A DNA stretch of 64,000 nt from NCBI RefSeq assembly GCF_030409305.1, contig NZ_JAUFPQ010000027.1, positions 29,150 through 93,149 on the forward strand, in the 5' to 3' direction. Both the position numbers and the translations under genes were made by a program. The DNA is from Halomonas maura. GTDB taxonomy: Bacteria; Pseudomonadota; Gammaproteobacteria; Pseudomonadales; Halomonadaceae. Numbering within the stretch: the stretch's first letter is position 1; each line of letters starts with the position of its first letter. Below, one piece after another: positions 52,887 to 61,678 of this stretch. The notes under the pieces are model-generated. The model had not been told where the DNA came from, ran no database searches, and saw nothing but the letters and a program-made list of their open reading frames with translations.

Positions 52887-54215
52887 ATGACCTTTTCCGA
52901 CCTCGGCCTAAGCGCCGACCTGCTTCGCGCCATCGATGCCCAGGGCTACACGACCCCGACCCCGATCCAGCGCCAGGCGATTCCCGCCGTCCTGCAGGGC
53001 GGCGACCTGCTGGCCAGCGCCCAGACCGGCACCGGCAAGACCGCCGGCTTCACCCTGCCCATGCTGCAGCGCCTGTCCGGCGGCAAGCGGCCGGCCAAGC
53101 GCGGCGTGCGCGCCCTGGTCCTGACCCCGACCCGCGAACTGGCCGCCCAGGTGGGCGAGAGCGTGCGCGACTACGGCCGCCACCTGCCGCTGACCTCCCA
53201 CGTGATCTTCGGTGGCGTCGGCCAGCAGCCCCAGGTGGATGCCATCCGGCCCGGCCTCGACATCCTGGTGGCGACCCCGGGGCGCCTGCTCGACCTGCAC
53301 CAGCAGGGCCACGTCGACCTCTCCGGCATCGAGATCCTGGTCCTGGACGAGGCCGACCGCATGCTCGACATGGGCTTCATCCACGACATCAAGAAGGTCC
53401 TCAAGCTGGTGCCCCCGCAGCGCCAGAACCTGCTGTTCTCGGCGACCTTCTCCAACGAGATCCAGGCGCTGGCCAACAAGCTGCTCGACGCCCCGACGCT
53501 GATCGAGGTGGCCCGCCGCAACACCACCGCCGAGACCGTGGACCAGGCCGTCTACCGGGTCGACCGCGAGAAGAAGCGCGACCTGCTGGCCCACCTGATC
53601 AGTGCCCACCGCTGGTACCAGGTGCTGGTCTTCACCCGCACCAAGCATGGCGCCAACCGGCTCGCCGAGCACCTCGGCAAGCAGGACATCCCCGCCATGG
53701 CCATCCATGGCAACAAGAGCCAGTCGGCCCGCACCCGGGCGCTGTCCGCCTTCAAGGCCGGCGAGCTGCAGGTGCTGGTGGCCACCGACATCGCCGCCCG
53801 CGGCCTGGATATCGACGAGCTGCCCCACGTGGTCAACTTCGAGCTGCCCAACGTCGCCGAGGACTATGTCCACCGCATCGGCCGCACCGGCCGGGCCGGC
53901 AACGACGGCCAGGCCGTCTCCCTGGTCTGCGTCGACGAGCACGGCCTGCTCAACAATATCGAGCGGCTGATCAAGCGCGACCTGGAGAAGCACATCGAGC
54001 CGGGCTTCGAGCCGGATCCCAACGCCAAGCCGGAACCGATCGAGAACGGTCGCGGCAACCGCGGCGGTGGCCGCGGTCGCAATGGCGGTGGCGGCAATGG
54101 CAGCGGCGGCCGCGGCGGCAAGCCCCAGCAGGCCCAGGGCGGCCGCGGCAGCGACGACGGCCAGCGTCCCTCGCGTCGCCGGCGCCGCGGCGGCCAGGGG
54201 CGCCAGCAGGCCTGA
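52887..54215 (+). CDS. rhlE: RhlE-type DEAD-box RNA helicase
   Basis: A 442-residue helicase starting MTFSDLGLSADLLRAIDAQGY, with motif Q PTPIQRQAIPAVL, Walker A AQTGTGKTAGF near residue 47, DEAD in VLDEADRMLDMGF near 155, SAT in LLFSATFSNEI, and HRIGRTGRAGN near 330. The last 70 residues are a Gly/Arg-rich tail (GNRGGGRGRNGGGGNGS), a usual RNA-binding feature. ATG at 52887 is preferred over an in-frame upstream ATG at 52761 because conserved sequence starts here. It is a single gene. Confidence 0.93.
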   Translation: MTFSDLGLSADLLRAIDAQGYTTPTPIQRQAIPAVLQGGDLLASAQTGTGKTAGFTLPMLQRLSGGKRPAKRGVRALVLTPTRELAAQVGESVRDYGRHLPLTSHVIFGGVGQQPQVDAIRPGLDILVATPGRLLDLHQQGHVDLSGIEILVLDEADRMLDMGFIHDIKKVLKLVPPQRQNLLFSATFSNEIQALANKLLDAPTLIEVARRNTTAETVDQAVYRVDREKKRDLLAHLISAHRWYQVLVFTRTKHGANRLAEHLGKQDIPAMAIHGNKSQSARTRALSAFKAGELQVLVATDIAARGLDIDELPHVVNFELPNVAEDYVHRIGRTGRAGNDGQAVSLVCVDEHGLLNNIERLIKRDLEKHIEPGFEPDPNAKPEPIENGRGNRGGGRGRNGGGGNGSGGRGGKPQQAQGGRGSDDGQRPSRRRRRGGQGRQQA

Positions 54216-54303
54216 GGCCCGGACCGGCGGGCCATCGCGGCAGAGGCAACGGTGGCCCGACCGCCGGGCGAGACGTTCCCACCCTCCCGAGCAAGGAAAG
54301 CCC

Positions 54304-54807
54304 ATGGATTCCAACGACCCGATCCACGACTATCAGCGCTGGCTCACCTTCCAGCGGCAGGCCCAACTGGACCGCGAGCATCGCGCCGCCTGGCAGAAGC
54401 TCGAGTCCTCGGGGGTCTCGGCGACCCGCACCACCGAGGCCTATCGCAGCATGGCCGAGAAGGCCGCCGGCCAGGGAGCCTGCTATCGCACGCTCTTCCT
54501 GCGTCAGCACGCGAACGGCCAGTCGCTGGCCTGCGAGGGCTGGCTGTTCGTGCGCCGCGTACTGGCCGAGGGGGGGGCCACCCGGGTGCGCGCCACCCTG
54601 CTGCCGAGCTTCACGCTGCAGGATGGCCACCTCGAGCCGGCCGCGGCCGACGCCGAGAAGTTGACCCTGGAGATCTTCGACCAGTTGTCGGTGGGGCGCG
54701 GCATGGCCAGCGTCGCGCGGGTCGACCGCATCGATGCCTCCGGCGACAGCCACTTCATCGCGCTGCTGGACAGCGTGCGGGGCGACCTGCGCCGCCACCT
54801 GGGATAG
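54304..54807 (+). CDS. Conserved hypothetical soluble protein
   Basis: A 167-residue protein with a helical N-terminus (HDYQRWLTFQRQAQLDREHR) and a mixed, charged C-terminal part. No membrane helix, signal or known motif is visible. AAGGAAAG precedes the ATG. It is four bases upstream of the next unknown gene, so the two are probably cotranscribed. Function unknown. Confidence 0.65.
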   Translation: MDSNDPIHDYQRWLTFQRQAQLDREHRAAWQKLESSGVSATRTTEAYRSMAEKAAGQGACYRTLFLRQHANGQSLACEGWLFVRRVLAEGGATRVRATLLPSFTLQDGHLEPAAADAEKLTLEIFDQLSVGRGMASVARVDRIDASGDSHFIALLDSVRGDLRRHLG

Positions 54808-54811
54808 GCCC

Positions 54812-55357
54812 ATGTGGAAGAAACTCTTTGGCCGGACGCCCGTGCGCGTCTGGATCATCAAGCAGATCGACCCTGACCTCATCCACCTCTGCGGCGAGGG
54901 TCGCCTCGACACCGGGCGCAAGGCCGAGGCGGTGCTGGCCGAGCTCAGCGAGGGACGCTACCAGGGGCCGGTGCAGATGGGCGACAGCGGCCTGATCCTC
55001 AACGCCCGGGTATTCGCCGCCCTGGTGCCCCACGACGGCCTGCACCTCGGCGCCGATGGCCTGGCCCACTGGCGGGGGCGCCACTGGCGGGTCGCCCGGG
55101 TCCCGCAGCGTTGCTGGGCCTACGAGGGCCGCCTGGTCCCCCAGATGACCACCCAGGGGCGCCTGCACCTGACCAGCACCGAAGACCTCTCCGGCATCAG
55201 GCGCCGGGCCGACCGCGAGCGTGCCGCCTCCGGCACGGCGAACTTCCGTGCCGCCAACGCGCTCGAGGACGAGGCCGCCTTCAACGAACGACAGCGGCGG
55301 CGCGCCCGGCCGGCCCCGCACCGGGAATGGCGGGAAGATGACCAGGGTGGCCGCTGA
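54812..55357 (+). CDS. Conserved hypothetical soluble protein
   Basis: A 181-residue protein beginning MWKKLFGRTPVRVWIIKQID, with a central beta-rich section (WRGRHWRVARVPQRCWAYEG) and an Arg/Glu-rich tail (NALEDEAAFNERQRRRARP). I do not recognise a family. It is in one unit with the preceding unknown gene; its stop codon overlaps the start of the CynX-type transporter by 20 bases. Confidence 0.65.
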   Translation: MWKKLFGRTPVRVWIIKQIDPDLIHLCGEGRLDTGRKAEAVLAELSEGRYQGPVQMGDSGLILNARVFAALVPHDGLHLGADGLAHWRGRHWRVARVPQRCWAYEGRLVPQMTTQGRLHLTSTEDLSGIRRRADRERAASGTANFRAANALEDEAAFNERQRRRARPAPHREWREDDQGGR

Positions 55358-56561
55358 ACGCGCTCCGTCGCGGCGGCGTCCGCTGGTGTTCATCGCACTG
55401 ATGCTCCTGGTGGGGCTCAACCTGCGCCCGGCGCTGTCGTCCCTCGCGCCCCTGCTGCCGCGCATCGAGACCCAGGCCGGCCTGCCGGTGCTGGCCATCG
55501 GTGCCCTGACCACCCTGCCGGTGCTGTGCCTGGGGCTCTTCGCCCCCCTGGCCCCCTGGCTGTCCCGGCGCCTGGGGGCGGAACGCACCCTGTCGCTGGC
55601 GCTGCTCGCCCTGACCCTGGGCCTGGCCCTGCGTGGCCTGGCGAGCCCCGCCTGGCTGTTCGGCGGTACCCTGCTGGCGGGCGCGGCGATCGGCGTCGCC
55701 GGCACGCTGCTGCCGGCGCTGGTCAAGCGCGAGCTGGCCGAGAGCGCCGACCTCATGACCGGGGTCTATACCATGGCGCTGTGCCTGGGCGGCGCCCTCG
55801 GCGCCGCCCTCAGCATCCCGCTGGCCGAGGGCCTCGACGGCTGGGCGGCGAGCCTGATGGCCTGGTCCGGCCTGTCCGCCCTGGCCCTGGTGGGCTGGGC
55901 GGCGCTGATGCCGACGCCCAGGACGCTGCCGCCACCCCCCGCCCCCACCGGCAATACCCGGGCCCTGCTGCACCAGCCCCTGGCCTGGCAGGTGATGCTG
56001 TTCATGGGCTTCCAGTCGTCGCTGGCCTATATCGTCTTCGGCTGGCTACCGAGGCTGCTGGTCGAACGCGGCTACGACGAGGCCACGGCCGGCTGGATGA
56101 TGGGCGTCTCGGTGATGGTTCAGCTGTTCGCCGCCCTGGCCGCCCCCGGGCTCGCCCGCCTGGGACGGGATCAGCGGCCGGCGCTGCTGCTGGTGCTGTC
56201 GCTGGTGGGCAGCGGCCTGTGGCTGCTGCTGCTGGGCCCGGCGGCCTGGCGCTGGACGGGGGTGGTGCTGCTCGGCCTCGGCCAGGGGGGCGGCTTCAGC
56301 CTGGCGCTGACCCTGATCGTGCTGCGCACCGCCGACTCGCGCCTCGCCGGCAAGCTCTCCGGCCTAGTCCAGGGCGGCGGCTATACCCTGGCCGCCCTGG
56401 GCCCGCTGGCGGTGGGGGTGATGCTCGACCGGGCGCTGAGCCTGGCTCAGATCACCGCCGCCCTGCTGGGCATCGTCGTGGCCGCCGCCGGCTTCGCCCT
56501 GCTGGCGGGGCGCAACCGCCGGCTCGAGACCGACCCGCAGGGACGCCTGGTGACCCGCTAG
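55338..56561 (+). CDS. CynX/NimT-family MFS transporter
   Basis: A 407-residue, twelve-helix MFS protein. The N-terminus PLVFIALMLLVGLNLRPALSSLAPLLPRI is the CynX/NimT hallmark (the NLRPALSSLAPLL motif), and the helix 2-3 loop ends with an LSRRLGAERTL A-like motif. CynX carries cyanate and NimT exports nitroimidazole, but most members have no known substrate. It is coupled to the two hypothetical genes upstream by overlap, which suggests a small common role. Confidence 0.85.
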   Translation: MTRVAAERAPSRRRPLVFIALMLLVGLNLRPALSSLAPLLPRIETQAGLPVLAIGALTTLPVLCLGLFAPLAPWLSRRLGAERTLSLALLALTLGLALRGLASPAWLFGGTLLAGAAIGVAGTLLPALVKRELAESADLMTGVYTMALCLGGALGAALSIPLAEGLDGWAASLMAWSGLSALALVGWAALMPTPRTLPPPPAPTGNTRALLHQPLAWQVMLFMGFQSSLAYIVFGWLPRLLVERGYDEATAGWMMGVSVMVQLFAALAAPGLARLGRDQRPALLLVLSLVGSGLWLLLLGPAAWRWTGVVLLGLGQGGGFSLALTLIVLRTADSRLAGKLSGLVQGGGYTLAALGPLAVGVMLDRALSLAQITAALLGIVVAAAGFALLAGRNRRLETDPQGRLVTR

Positions 56562-56646
56562 CCGATCCAGCGACGATGTCACCGGCGCGCTTGCCCACTG
56601 ACGCCACGCCCGTATCATGACGCCAATGCCCCGGCCAGGAGACCCC

Positions 56647-57711
56647 ATGACGAGCAGCGCCCCCGCCTCCCCCGTGCTGGTGATCTATACCGGCGGCACC
56701 CTCGGCATGGTCGACGGCCCCGATGGCCTGGTGCCCGGCCCCGACTTCGAGGCGCGGCTGCGGCGTGCCCTGGCGACCCTGCCGCCGGCTCGCCGAGCCG
56801 CCCTCCCGGACTTCGAGCTGATCGCCCTCCCGACGCCCATCGACTCCAGTGCCGCGTCGCCCCGGGACTGGCAATGGCTGGCCGGGCTGATCGCCGGGCG
56901 CTACCAGCGGCATGCCGGGATCGTGGTGCTGCATGGCACCGACACCCTGGCCTGGACCGCCGCCAGCCTGGCCTACCAGCTCCAGGGCATCGACCGAGGC
57001 GTGGTCCTGACCGGCGCCATGCAGCCCCTCGAGGCCACGGGCAGCGATGCCCTGGCCAACATCGAGGCCTCGCTACGCTTCGCCGCCGATCCGCGCCTCC
57101 AGGAAGTCGCGCTGTGCTTCGCCGGTCGCCTGCTGCGCGGGGTGCGCAGCCGCAAATGGCAGACCCGCCGGGCCGACGCCTTCGCCAGCCCCAACCATCC
57201 GCTCCTCGGCGAGTGCGTGGGCGAGGATTGCGTGCTCTACCCGACCCGCGGCCTGGAGCGCCAGCAACGCGGAGCCCCGCGCTTCGAGCTGCCGGACTAC
57301 GCCGCCCTCGGCGAGGGCGGCGTGCCCCGCATCGTGCTGTGGCCGGGTATCGCCGCCTGGCAGCTGGAGGCCTGGCTGCTCGACGACCGCGTGCGCGGCG
57401 CCCTGCTGGAGGTCTGGGGCGGCGGCAACCTGCCGGACCAGCCGGCGATCACCGGGGTGCTGGCCCAGGCCGCCGGCGAAGGCAAGCTGATCGCCGCCAT
57501 CAGCCAGTGCCCCCATGGCGGGGTGACGATCGGCGACTACGCCGCCGGGCGCCCGCTGGTCGAGGCGGGGGTGCTGTCGGGGGACGACATGACGCCCGAG
57601 GCGGCGGCCACCAAGCTGGTCCACCTGCTCGCCCAGCCCCTGGACGAGGCCGAACGCCGCCGACGCTTCCTGACGCCCCTGGTGGGAGAACGCGAGACGC
57701 CGAAGCGTTGA
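56647..57711 (+). CDS. Type I/II L-asparaginase
   Basis: A 354-residue asparaginase family protein. Active-site signatures are VLVIYTGGTLGMVDG at residue 12 (first nucleophilic Thr) and VVLHGTDTLAWTAASLAYQL near 92 (second Thr-Asp pair). The C-terminal GGNLPDQPAITGVLAQAA and ISQCPHGGVTIGDYAAGRPL blocks are also typical. No signal peptide is visible, so it is probably cytoplasmic. AGGAG lies five bases before the ATG. Confidence 0.92.
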   Translation: MTSSAPASPVLVIYTGGTLGMVDGPDGLVPGPDFEARLRRALATLPPARRAALPDFELIALPTPIDSSAASPRDWQWLAGLIAGRYQRHAGIVVLHGTDTLAWTAASLAYQLQGIDRGVVLTGAMQPLEATGSDALANIEASLRFAADPRLQEVALCFAGRLLRGVRSRKWQTRRADAFASPNHPLLGECVGEDCVLYPTRGLERQQRGAPRFELPDYAALGEGGVPRIVLWPGIAAWQLEAWLLDDRVRGALLEVWGGGNLPDQPAITGVLAQAAGEGKLIAAISQCPHGGVTIGDYAAGRPLVEAGVLSGDDMTPEAAATKLVHLLAQPLDEAERRRRFLTPLVGERETPKR

Positions 57712-57783
57712 ACGTCACCGACCTCGGTCGGCATCGCGAGCGGCTAGAGTGAATGGCACACAAGGCAGCAGCCGGAGTGGCTC

Positions 57784-58020
57784 ATGGAACACCCCGATCA
57801 TCCCTTCAGCGAACTCTTCGAGCAGCTCGGACTGGCCTCGGACCCGGCATCCATCCAGCGCTTCATCGAGCGCCATGCGCCGATCCCGGAATCGGTGGCG
57901 CTGCCGGATGCCCCCTGCTGGAACGAGGGCCAGGCGGCGTTCCTCCGCGAGGCCATCGCCGAGGACGCCGACTGGGCCGAGGTGGTCGACCATCTCAACG
58001 CCTCGCTGCGCAAGCCCTGA
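57784..58020 (+). CDS. DUF2789 family protein
   Basis: A 78-residue acidic protein of the DUF2789 family: HPFSELFEQLGLASDPASIQ near the N-terminus, and FLREAIAEDADWAEVVDHLN at the C-terminus. GGAG precedes the ATG. Function unknown. Confidence 0.85.
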   Translation: MEHPDHPFSELFEQLGLASDPASIQRFIERHAPIPESVALPDAPCWNEGQAAFLREAIAEDADWAEVVDHLNASLRKP

Positions 58021-58205
58021 CCTCGACGGCCCGGCGGGAACGGCGGCGGAAAGGCCACCGGGGCGGCCGCTGGCCGAGGTCGGCGAGCTCGCGAACGCGC
58101 CTTGCTCCCGGCCCGCAAGATGCGTGCCACCAGCGGCCGGCAGCGATCTCGCGCCGGGCCCGACGGACGCGACGGGGCCGCCTGGGCTCGCCCTGAGCGT
58201 GACGC

Positions 58206-58616
58206 CTAGAGCCGGGCCTCGACCCGGTCGAGAATCTGTTGGCTGACCTTGTTGACCAGGGGCCGGACCGCCCGGTTGACCGCCTTCTCCACCAGGCGGT
58301 TCTTGATCTCGTATTCCAGCGTCAGCGCCACCTCGGTGCCCTCGGGCACCGGGCTGAGCCGATAGCGGCCGCGATTGTGGACGCCGCTCAATGACTCCCA
58401 GGCCAGCACCTCCGGGGCTCGGGACTCGGTGATCGCCACCTCGAAGGTCCAGTCCATGCCGACCGCGTGCACATGCCAGCGATAGTGCCCGCCACCCAGC
58501 GGCTCGATGGCCCGGATCAGGTCGGAGTAATCGACGAAGTCCTCGACCCGCTCGAGCAGGCTGAAGACCCGTTCGGGCGGCGCCGGGAGGGTGGCGCTGT
58601 GCTCGATGATGGCCAT
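58206..58616 (-). CDS. SRPBCC/START-like family protein
   Basis: A 136-residue protein with the helix-grip fold pattern of SRPBCC proteins: IIEHSATLPAPPERVFSLLERVEDFVDYSD at the N-terminus and a C-terminal helix (EKAVNRAVRPLVNKVSQQIL). Ligand is unknown. AAGGA precedes the ATG. It is in the gap between DUF2789 and trhP. Confidence 0.82.
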   Translation of the reverse strand: MAIIEHSATLPAPPERVFSLLERVEDFVDYSDLIRAIEPLGGGHYRWHVHAVGMDWTFEVAITESRAPEVLAWESLSGVHNRGRYRLSPVPEGTEVALTLEYEIKNRLVEKAVNRAVRPLVNKVSQQILDRVEARL

Positions 58617-58721
58617 GCCGGTTCCTTCTGGTCGATGTCATCGGGGGGCCGGGCGGCCCCCGCCGGTCCCAGCTTCCCCGAAGGCGACCGGCGGTGTCCA
58701 GCCCGGCGTCCGCGCCGGGGC

Positions 58722-60137
58722 TCAGCCCAGGTCGCGCATCAGCAGCGCGAACTCGATGCGCTCCGGCGCGATGGGCGCGCCGGGCACCGGGATGCGCACC
58801 ACATGGCCCGAGCCGGGGGCGGCACCCACCGATTCGCCGCGCCGGTTCTCGATATGCGCGAGGGTGAAGCGGCGGTTGCCGCCGGGCAGCATCAGCTCCA
58901 TGCCGTCGCCGACCTCGAAGCGGTTCTTGACATCGATCTCCAGCACCCCCCGGTCGGGGTCGTAACCCAGCACCTCGCCGACGAACTGCTGATGCACGCC
59001 CACGGAGTTGCCCTGCTCGTAGTTCTGGTACTCGTCGTGGACGTGGCGGCGATAGAAGCCTTCCGTATAGCCGCGGTTGGCCAGGTTGTCGAGCTCGTCC
59101 ATCAGCCGCATGTCGAAGGGCCGGCCGGCCACGGCGTCGTCGATGGCCCGGCGGTAGACCTGGGCGGTGCGCGCCACATAGTAGGCCGACTTGGTGCGGC
59201 CCTCGATCTTCAGCGAGGTGACGCCCATCTCGGTCAGCCGGGGCACGTGCTGCACCGCGCGCAGGTCCTTGGAGTTCATGATGTAGGTGCCGTGCTCGTC
59301 CTCGAAGACCGGCATCAGCTCGCCGGGCCGGGTGCGGTCCTCGATCAGCGCCGAGAGCTCGTCCTGGCCCTCCACGCCGCCGGCGGTGGCGGTGCCCGTC
59401 TCGGCGCTGCCTCCGGCGGAAGCGATCATGCCTGCGCCCTGCCCCGGGGTCCAGATGCCGCTGGCGGCATGGGCGCGGGCCGAATTGGCCGGCACCAGGT
59501 CGCCGGTCTCGTCCTGTGCCGCCGCCACGGTGTTGTACTTCCAGCGACAGGCATTGGTACAGGTCCCCTGATTGGGGTCGCGGTGGTTGAAGTAGCCCGA
59601 CAGCAGGCAGCGCCCGGAATAGGCGATGCACAGGGCGCCGTGGACGAAGGTCTCGATCTCCAGGTCGGGGCACTCGGCGCGGATCTGGGCGATCTCCTCG
59701 AGCGACAGCTCCCGGGACAGGATGATCCGGCTGATGCCCTGCTGCTGCCAGAACCGCGCGGCCGCGTAGTTGACCACGTTGGACTGCACCGAGAGGTGGA
59801 TGACCTGCTCGGGCCAGCGCTCGCGGATCATCATGATCAGGCCGGGGTCGGACATGATCAGCGCATCGGGGCGGGCCTCGATGACCGGTTCCATGTCGCG
59901 CAGGTAGGTCTTCAGCTTGCTGTTGTGCGGCGCGATGTTGGAGGCCACGTAGAATTGCTTGCCCCGCTCGTGGGCATAGGCGATGCCCTTGTGCAGGTTG
60001 TCGAGCTTGAAATCGTTGTTGCGCACGCGCAGCGAGTAGCGCGGCTGGCCGGCGTAGACCGCATCCGCCCCGTAGGCGAAGGCATAGCGCATGTTCTTGA
60101 AGGTGCCGGCGGGCGACAGCAGTTCGGGGGCTTGCAT
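58722..60137 (-). CDS. trhP: TrhP (YegQ), U32-type tRNA hydroxylation protein
   Basis: A 471-residue member of the U32 peptidase-like group; TrhP helps form 5-hydroxyuridine at tRNA position 34 from prephenate. It starts MQAPELLSPAGTFKNMRYAF, has the Fe-S cysteines Cys170, Cys177, Cys193 and Cys197 (HGALCIAYSGRC, CTNAC), and closes with FTLAHIENRRGE. The ATG at 60137 matches the family start; an in-frame ATG 47 codons earlier does not. Residues ~204-262 are a Gly/Ala/Ser-rich insert relative to E. coli YegQ. Divergent from queC. Confidence 0.9.
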   Translation of the reverse strand: MQAPELLSPAGTFKNMRYAFAYGADAVYAGQPRYSLRVRNNDFKLDNLHKGIAYAHERGKQFYVASNIAPHNSKLKTYLRDMEPVIEARPDALIMSDPGLIMMIRERWPEQVIHLSVQSNVVNYAAARFWQQQGISRIILSRELSLEEIAQIRAECPDLEIETFVHGALCIAYSGRCLLSGYFNHRDPNQGTCTNACRWKYNTVAAAQDETGDLVPANSARAHAASGIWTPGQGAGMIASAGGSAETGTATAGGVEGQDELSALIEDRTRPGELMPVFEDEHGTYIMNSKDLRAVQHVPRLTEMGVTSLKIEGRTKSAYYVARTAQVYRRAIDDAVAGRPFDMRLMDELDNLANRGYTEGFYRRHVHDEYQNYEQGNSVGVHQQFVGEVLGYDPDRGVLEIDVKNRFEVGDGMELMLPGGNRRFTLAHIENRRGESVGAAPGSGHVVRIPVPGAPIAPERIEFALLMRDLG

Positions 60138-60342
60138 GGAGATCACCGTTGTCAGGACGATGGCGCGCGAGGGCGCAGGATGTGAAGGGGCACGGATTAT
60201 AGCAGCCCCCACGCCGTACGCCGAACCATGGATGTGGGGGGTGGGGCTGGCACGCTTGGCGCTTGTCCCTCTGGTCAAGTAGACTATGCAGCCTCCCGGA
60301 CCGGACCCCGGTTAAGCAAATTCTCCGACCCACAGGTATCCC

Positions 60343-61041
60343 ATGTCGCAACCTTCTTCACCGGCCACCGTGGTGATCTACTCCGGTGGCATGGACTCCT
60401 ACACCGTGCTGCACCGCGCCCTGCGCGAGGGCCGCGAGGTCCACGCCCTGTCCTTCGACTACGGCCAGCGCCATGCCCGCGAGCTCGACGTCGCCCGCGA
60501 GGTCTGCCACAAGCTCGGCGTGCCTCACCAGGTGGTCGACATCACCGCCATCCATGGCCTGATCGATGCCTCGGCCCTCACCGACGCCGGCCGCGAGCTA
60601 CCCGACGCCGACTATGCCGAGGCCAACCTCAAGGACACCGTGGTCCCCAACCGCAACATGATCCTGCTGTCGCTGGCCATCGCCAAGGCCGTCAACATCG
60701 GCGCCGAGCGCGTCGACTACGGCGCCCATGGCGGCGACCACGTGCTCTACCCGGACTGCCGGCCCGCGTTCGTCGATGCCATGAACGCCGTGGCCGGCAT
60801 CGCCAACTTCGAGCCGGTCAGCCTGCATGCGCCCTACCTGCGGGCCGGCAAGGCCGAGATCCTCGCCGACGGCCTGGCCATGGGACTCGACTACGCCGAG
60901 ACCTGGACCTGCTATCGCGGCGAGGCCCTGGCCTGCGGGCGCTGCGGCAGCTGCCGCGAGCGGCTGGCGGCCTTCGCCGCCAACGGCGTCCACGATCCCC
61001 TGGCCTACCAGGCCGACAGCGACGAGGTCGGCGATGTATAG
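60343..61041 (+). CDS. queC: QueC, 7-cyano-7-deazaguanine synthase
   Basis: A 232-residue enzyme of the PP-loop ATPase family that forms preQ0 in queuosine synthesis. The PP-loop is VVIYSGGMDSYTVLHRAL at residue 8, and the zinc cysteines are in TWTCYRGEALACGRCGSC near residue 190. The ribosome site is weak. Its last bases overlap queE by eight. queC, queE and the QueD-like gene supply the pathway. Confidence 0.95.
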   Translation: MSQPSSPATVVIYSGGMDSYTVLHRALREGREVHALSFDYGQRHARELDVAREVCHKLGVPHQVVDITAIHGLIDASALTDAGRELPDADYAEANLKDTVVPNRNMILLSLAIAKAVNIGAERVDYGAHGGDHVLYPDCRPAFVDAMNAVAGIANFEPVSLHAPYLRAGKAEILADGLAMGLDYAETWTCYRGEALACGRCGSCRERLAAFAANGVHDPLAYQADSDEVGDV

Positions 61042-61678
61042 CGTCAAGGAAGCCTTCTACTCGCTGCAAGGGGAAGGCGGCCAGGCCGGGCGCGCCAGCG
61101 TCTTCTGCCGCTTCGCCGGCTGCAACCTCTGGTCGGGCCGCGAGGCCGACCGGGCCGGGGCCGCCTGCCGGTTCTGCGACACCGACATCCGCGGCACCGA
61201 CGGCCAGCACGGCGGGCGCTTCGCCAGCGCCGCGGCCCTCGCCGATCACCTGGTCGCGCTCTGGCCCGAGGCCCCCGGCACGGCCACTCCCCAGGTCATC
61301 TTCACCGGCGGCGAGCCGCTGCTGCAGCTCGACGGTGCCCTGATCGAGGCCATGCACGGCCGCGGCTTCGATGTCGCCGTGGAGACCAACGGCACCCTGC
61401 CGGCCCCGCCCGGCATCGACTGGCTGTGCGTCAGTCCCAAGGGCACCGCGCCCCTCGTCCAGACCACCGGCGACGAACTCAAGCTGGTCTATCCCCAGCA
61501 CGACGCCCCGCCTTCGCGCTTCGTCGACCTGGACTTCCGGCATTTCTTCCTGCAGCCCATGGACACCGCTCCCCTGGGCGGGGGAGACGCCCCGCTGGCC
61601 CAGACCGTGAGCTACTGCCTGGACCACCCCCAGTGGCGGCTGTCACTGCAGACCCACAAGATCGCGGGGATCGACTGA
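61034..61678 (+). CDS. queE: QueE, 7-carboxy-7-deazaguanine synthase (radical SAM)
   Basis: A 214-residue radical SAM protein that converts carboxytetrahydropterin to carboxydeazaguanine. The cluster pattern is C-x14-C-x2-C, from FAGCNLWSGREADRAGAACRF into CDTD, as in the pseudomonad-type enzymes. TGGEPLLQLDGAL near residue 93 and VAVETNGTLPAP near 114 are radical SAM motifs. GAGG lies before the ATG. The stop overlaps the next ATG by one base. Confidence 0.94.
   Translation: MYSVKEAFYSLQGEGGQAGRASVFCRFAGCNLWSGREADRAGAACRFCDTDIRGTDGQHGGRFASAAALADHLVALWPEAPGTATPQVIFTGGEPLLQLDGALIEAMHGRGFDVAVETNGTLPAPPGIDWLCVSPKGTAPLVQTTGDELKLVYPQHDAPPSRFVDLDFRHFFLQPMDTAPLGGGDAPLAQTVSYCLDHPQWRLSLQTHKIAGID

Noticed and set aside
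57719..57732. CCGACC-TC-GGTCGG hairpin after the asparaginase gene
   Set aside because: The stem is short and no T-tract follows, so it is not listed as a terminator.
60138..60342. Possible preQ1 riboswitch before queC
   Set aside because: I looked for the short preQ1 pseudoknot pattern and saw none; the leader is G+C-rich without the expected A-rich tail.
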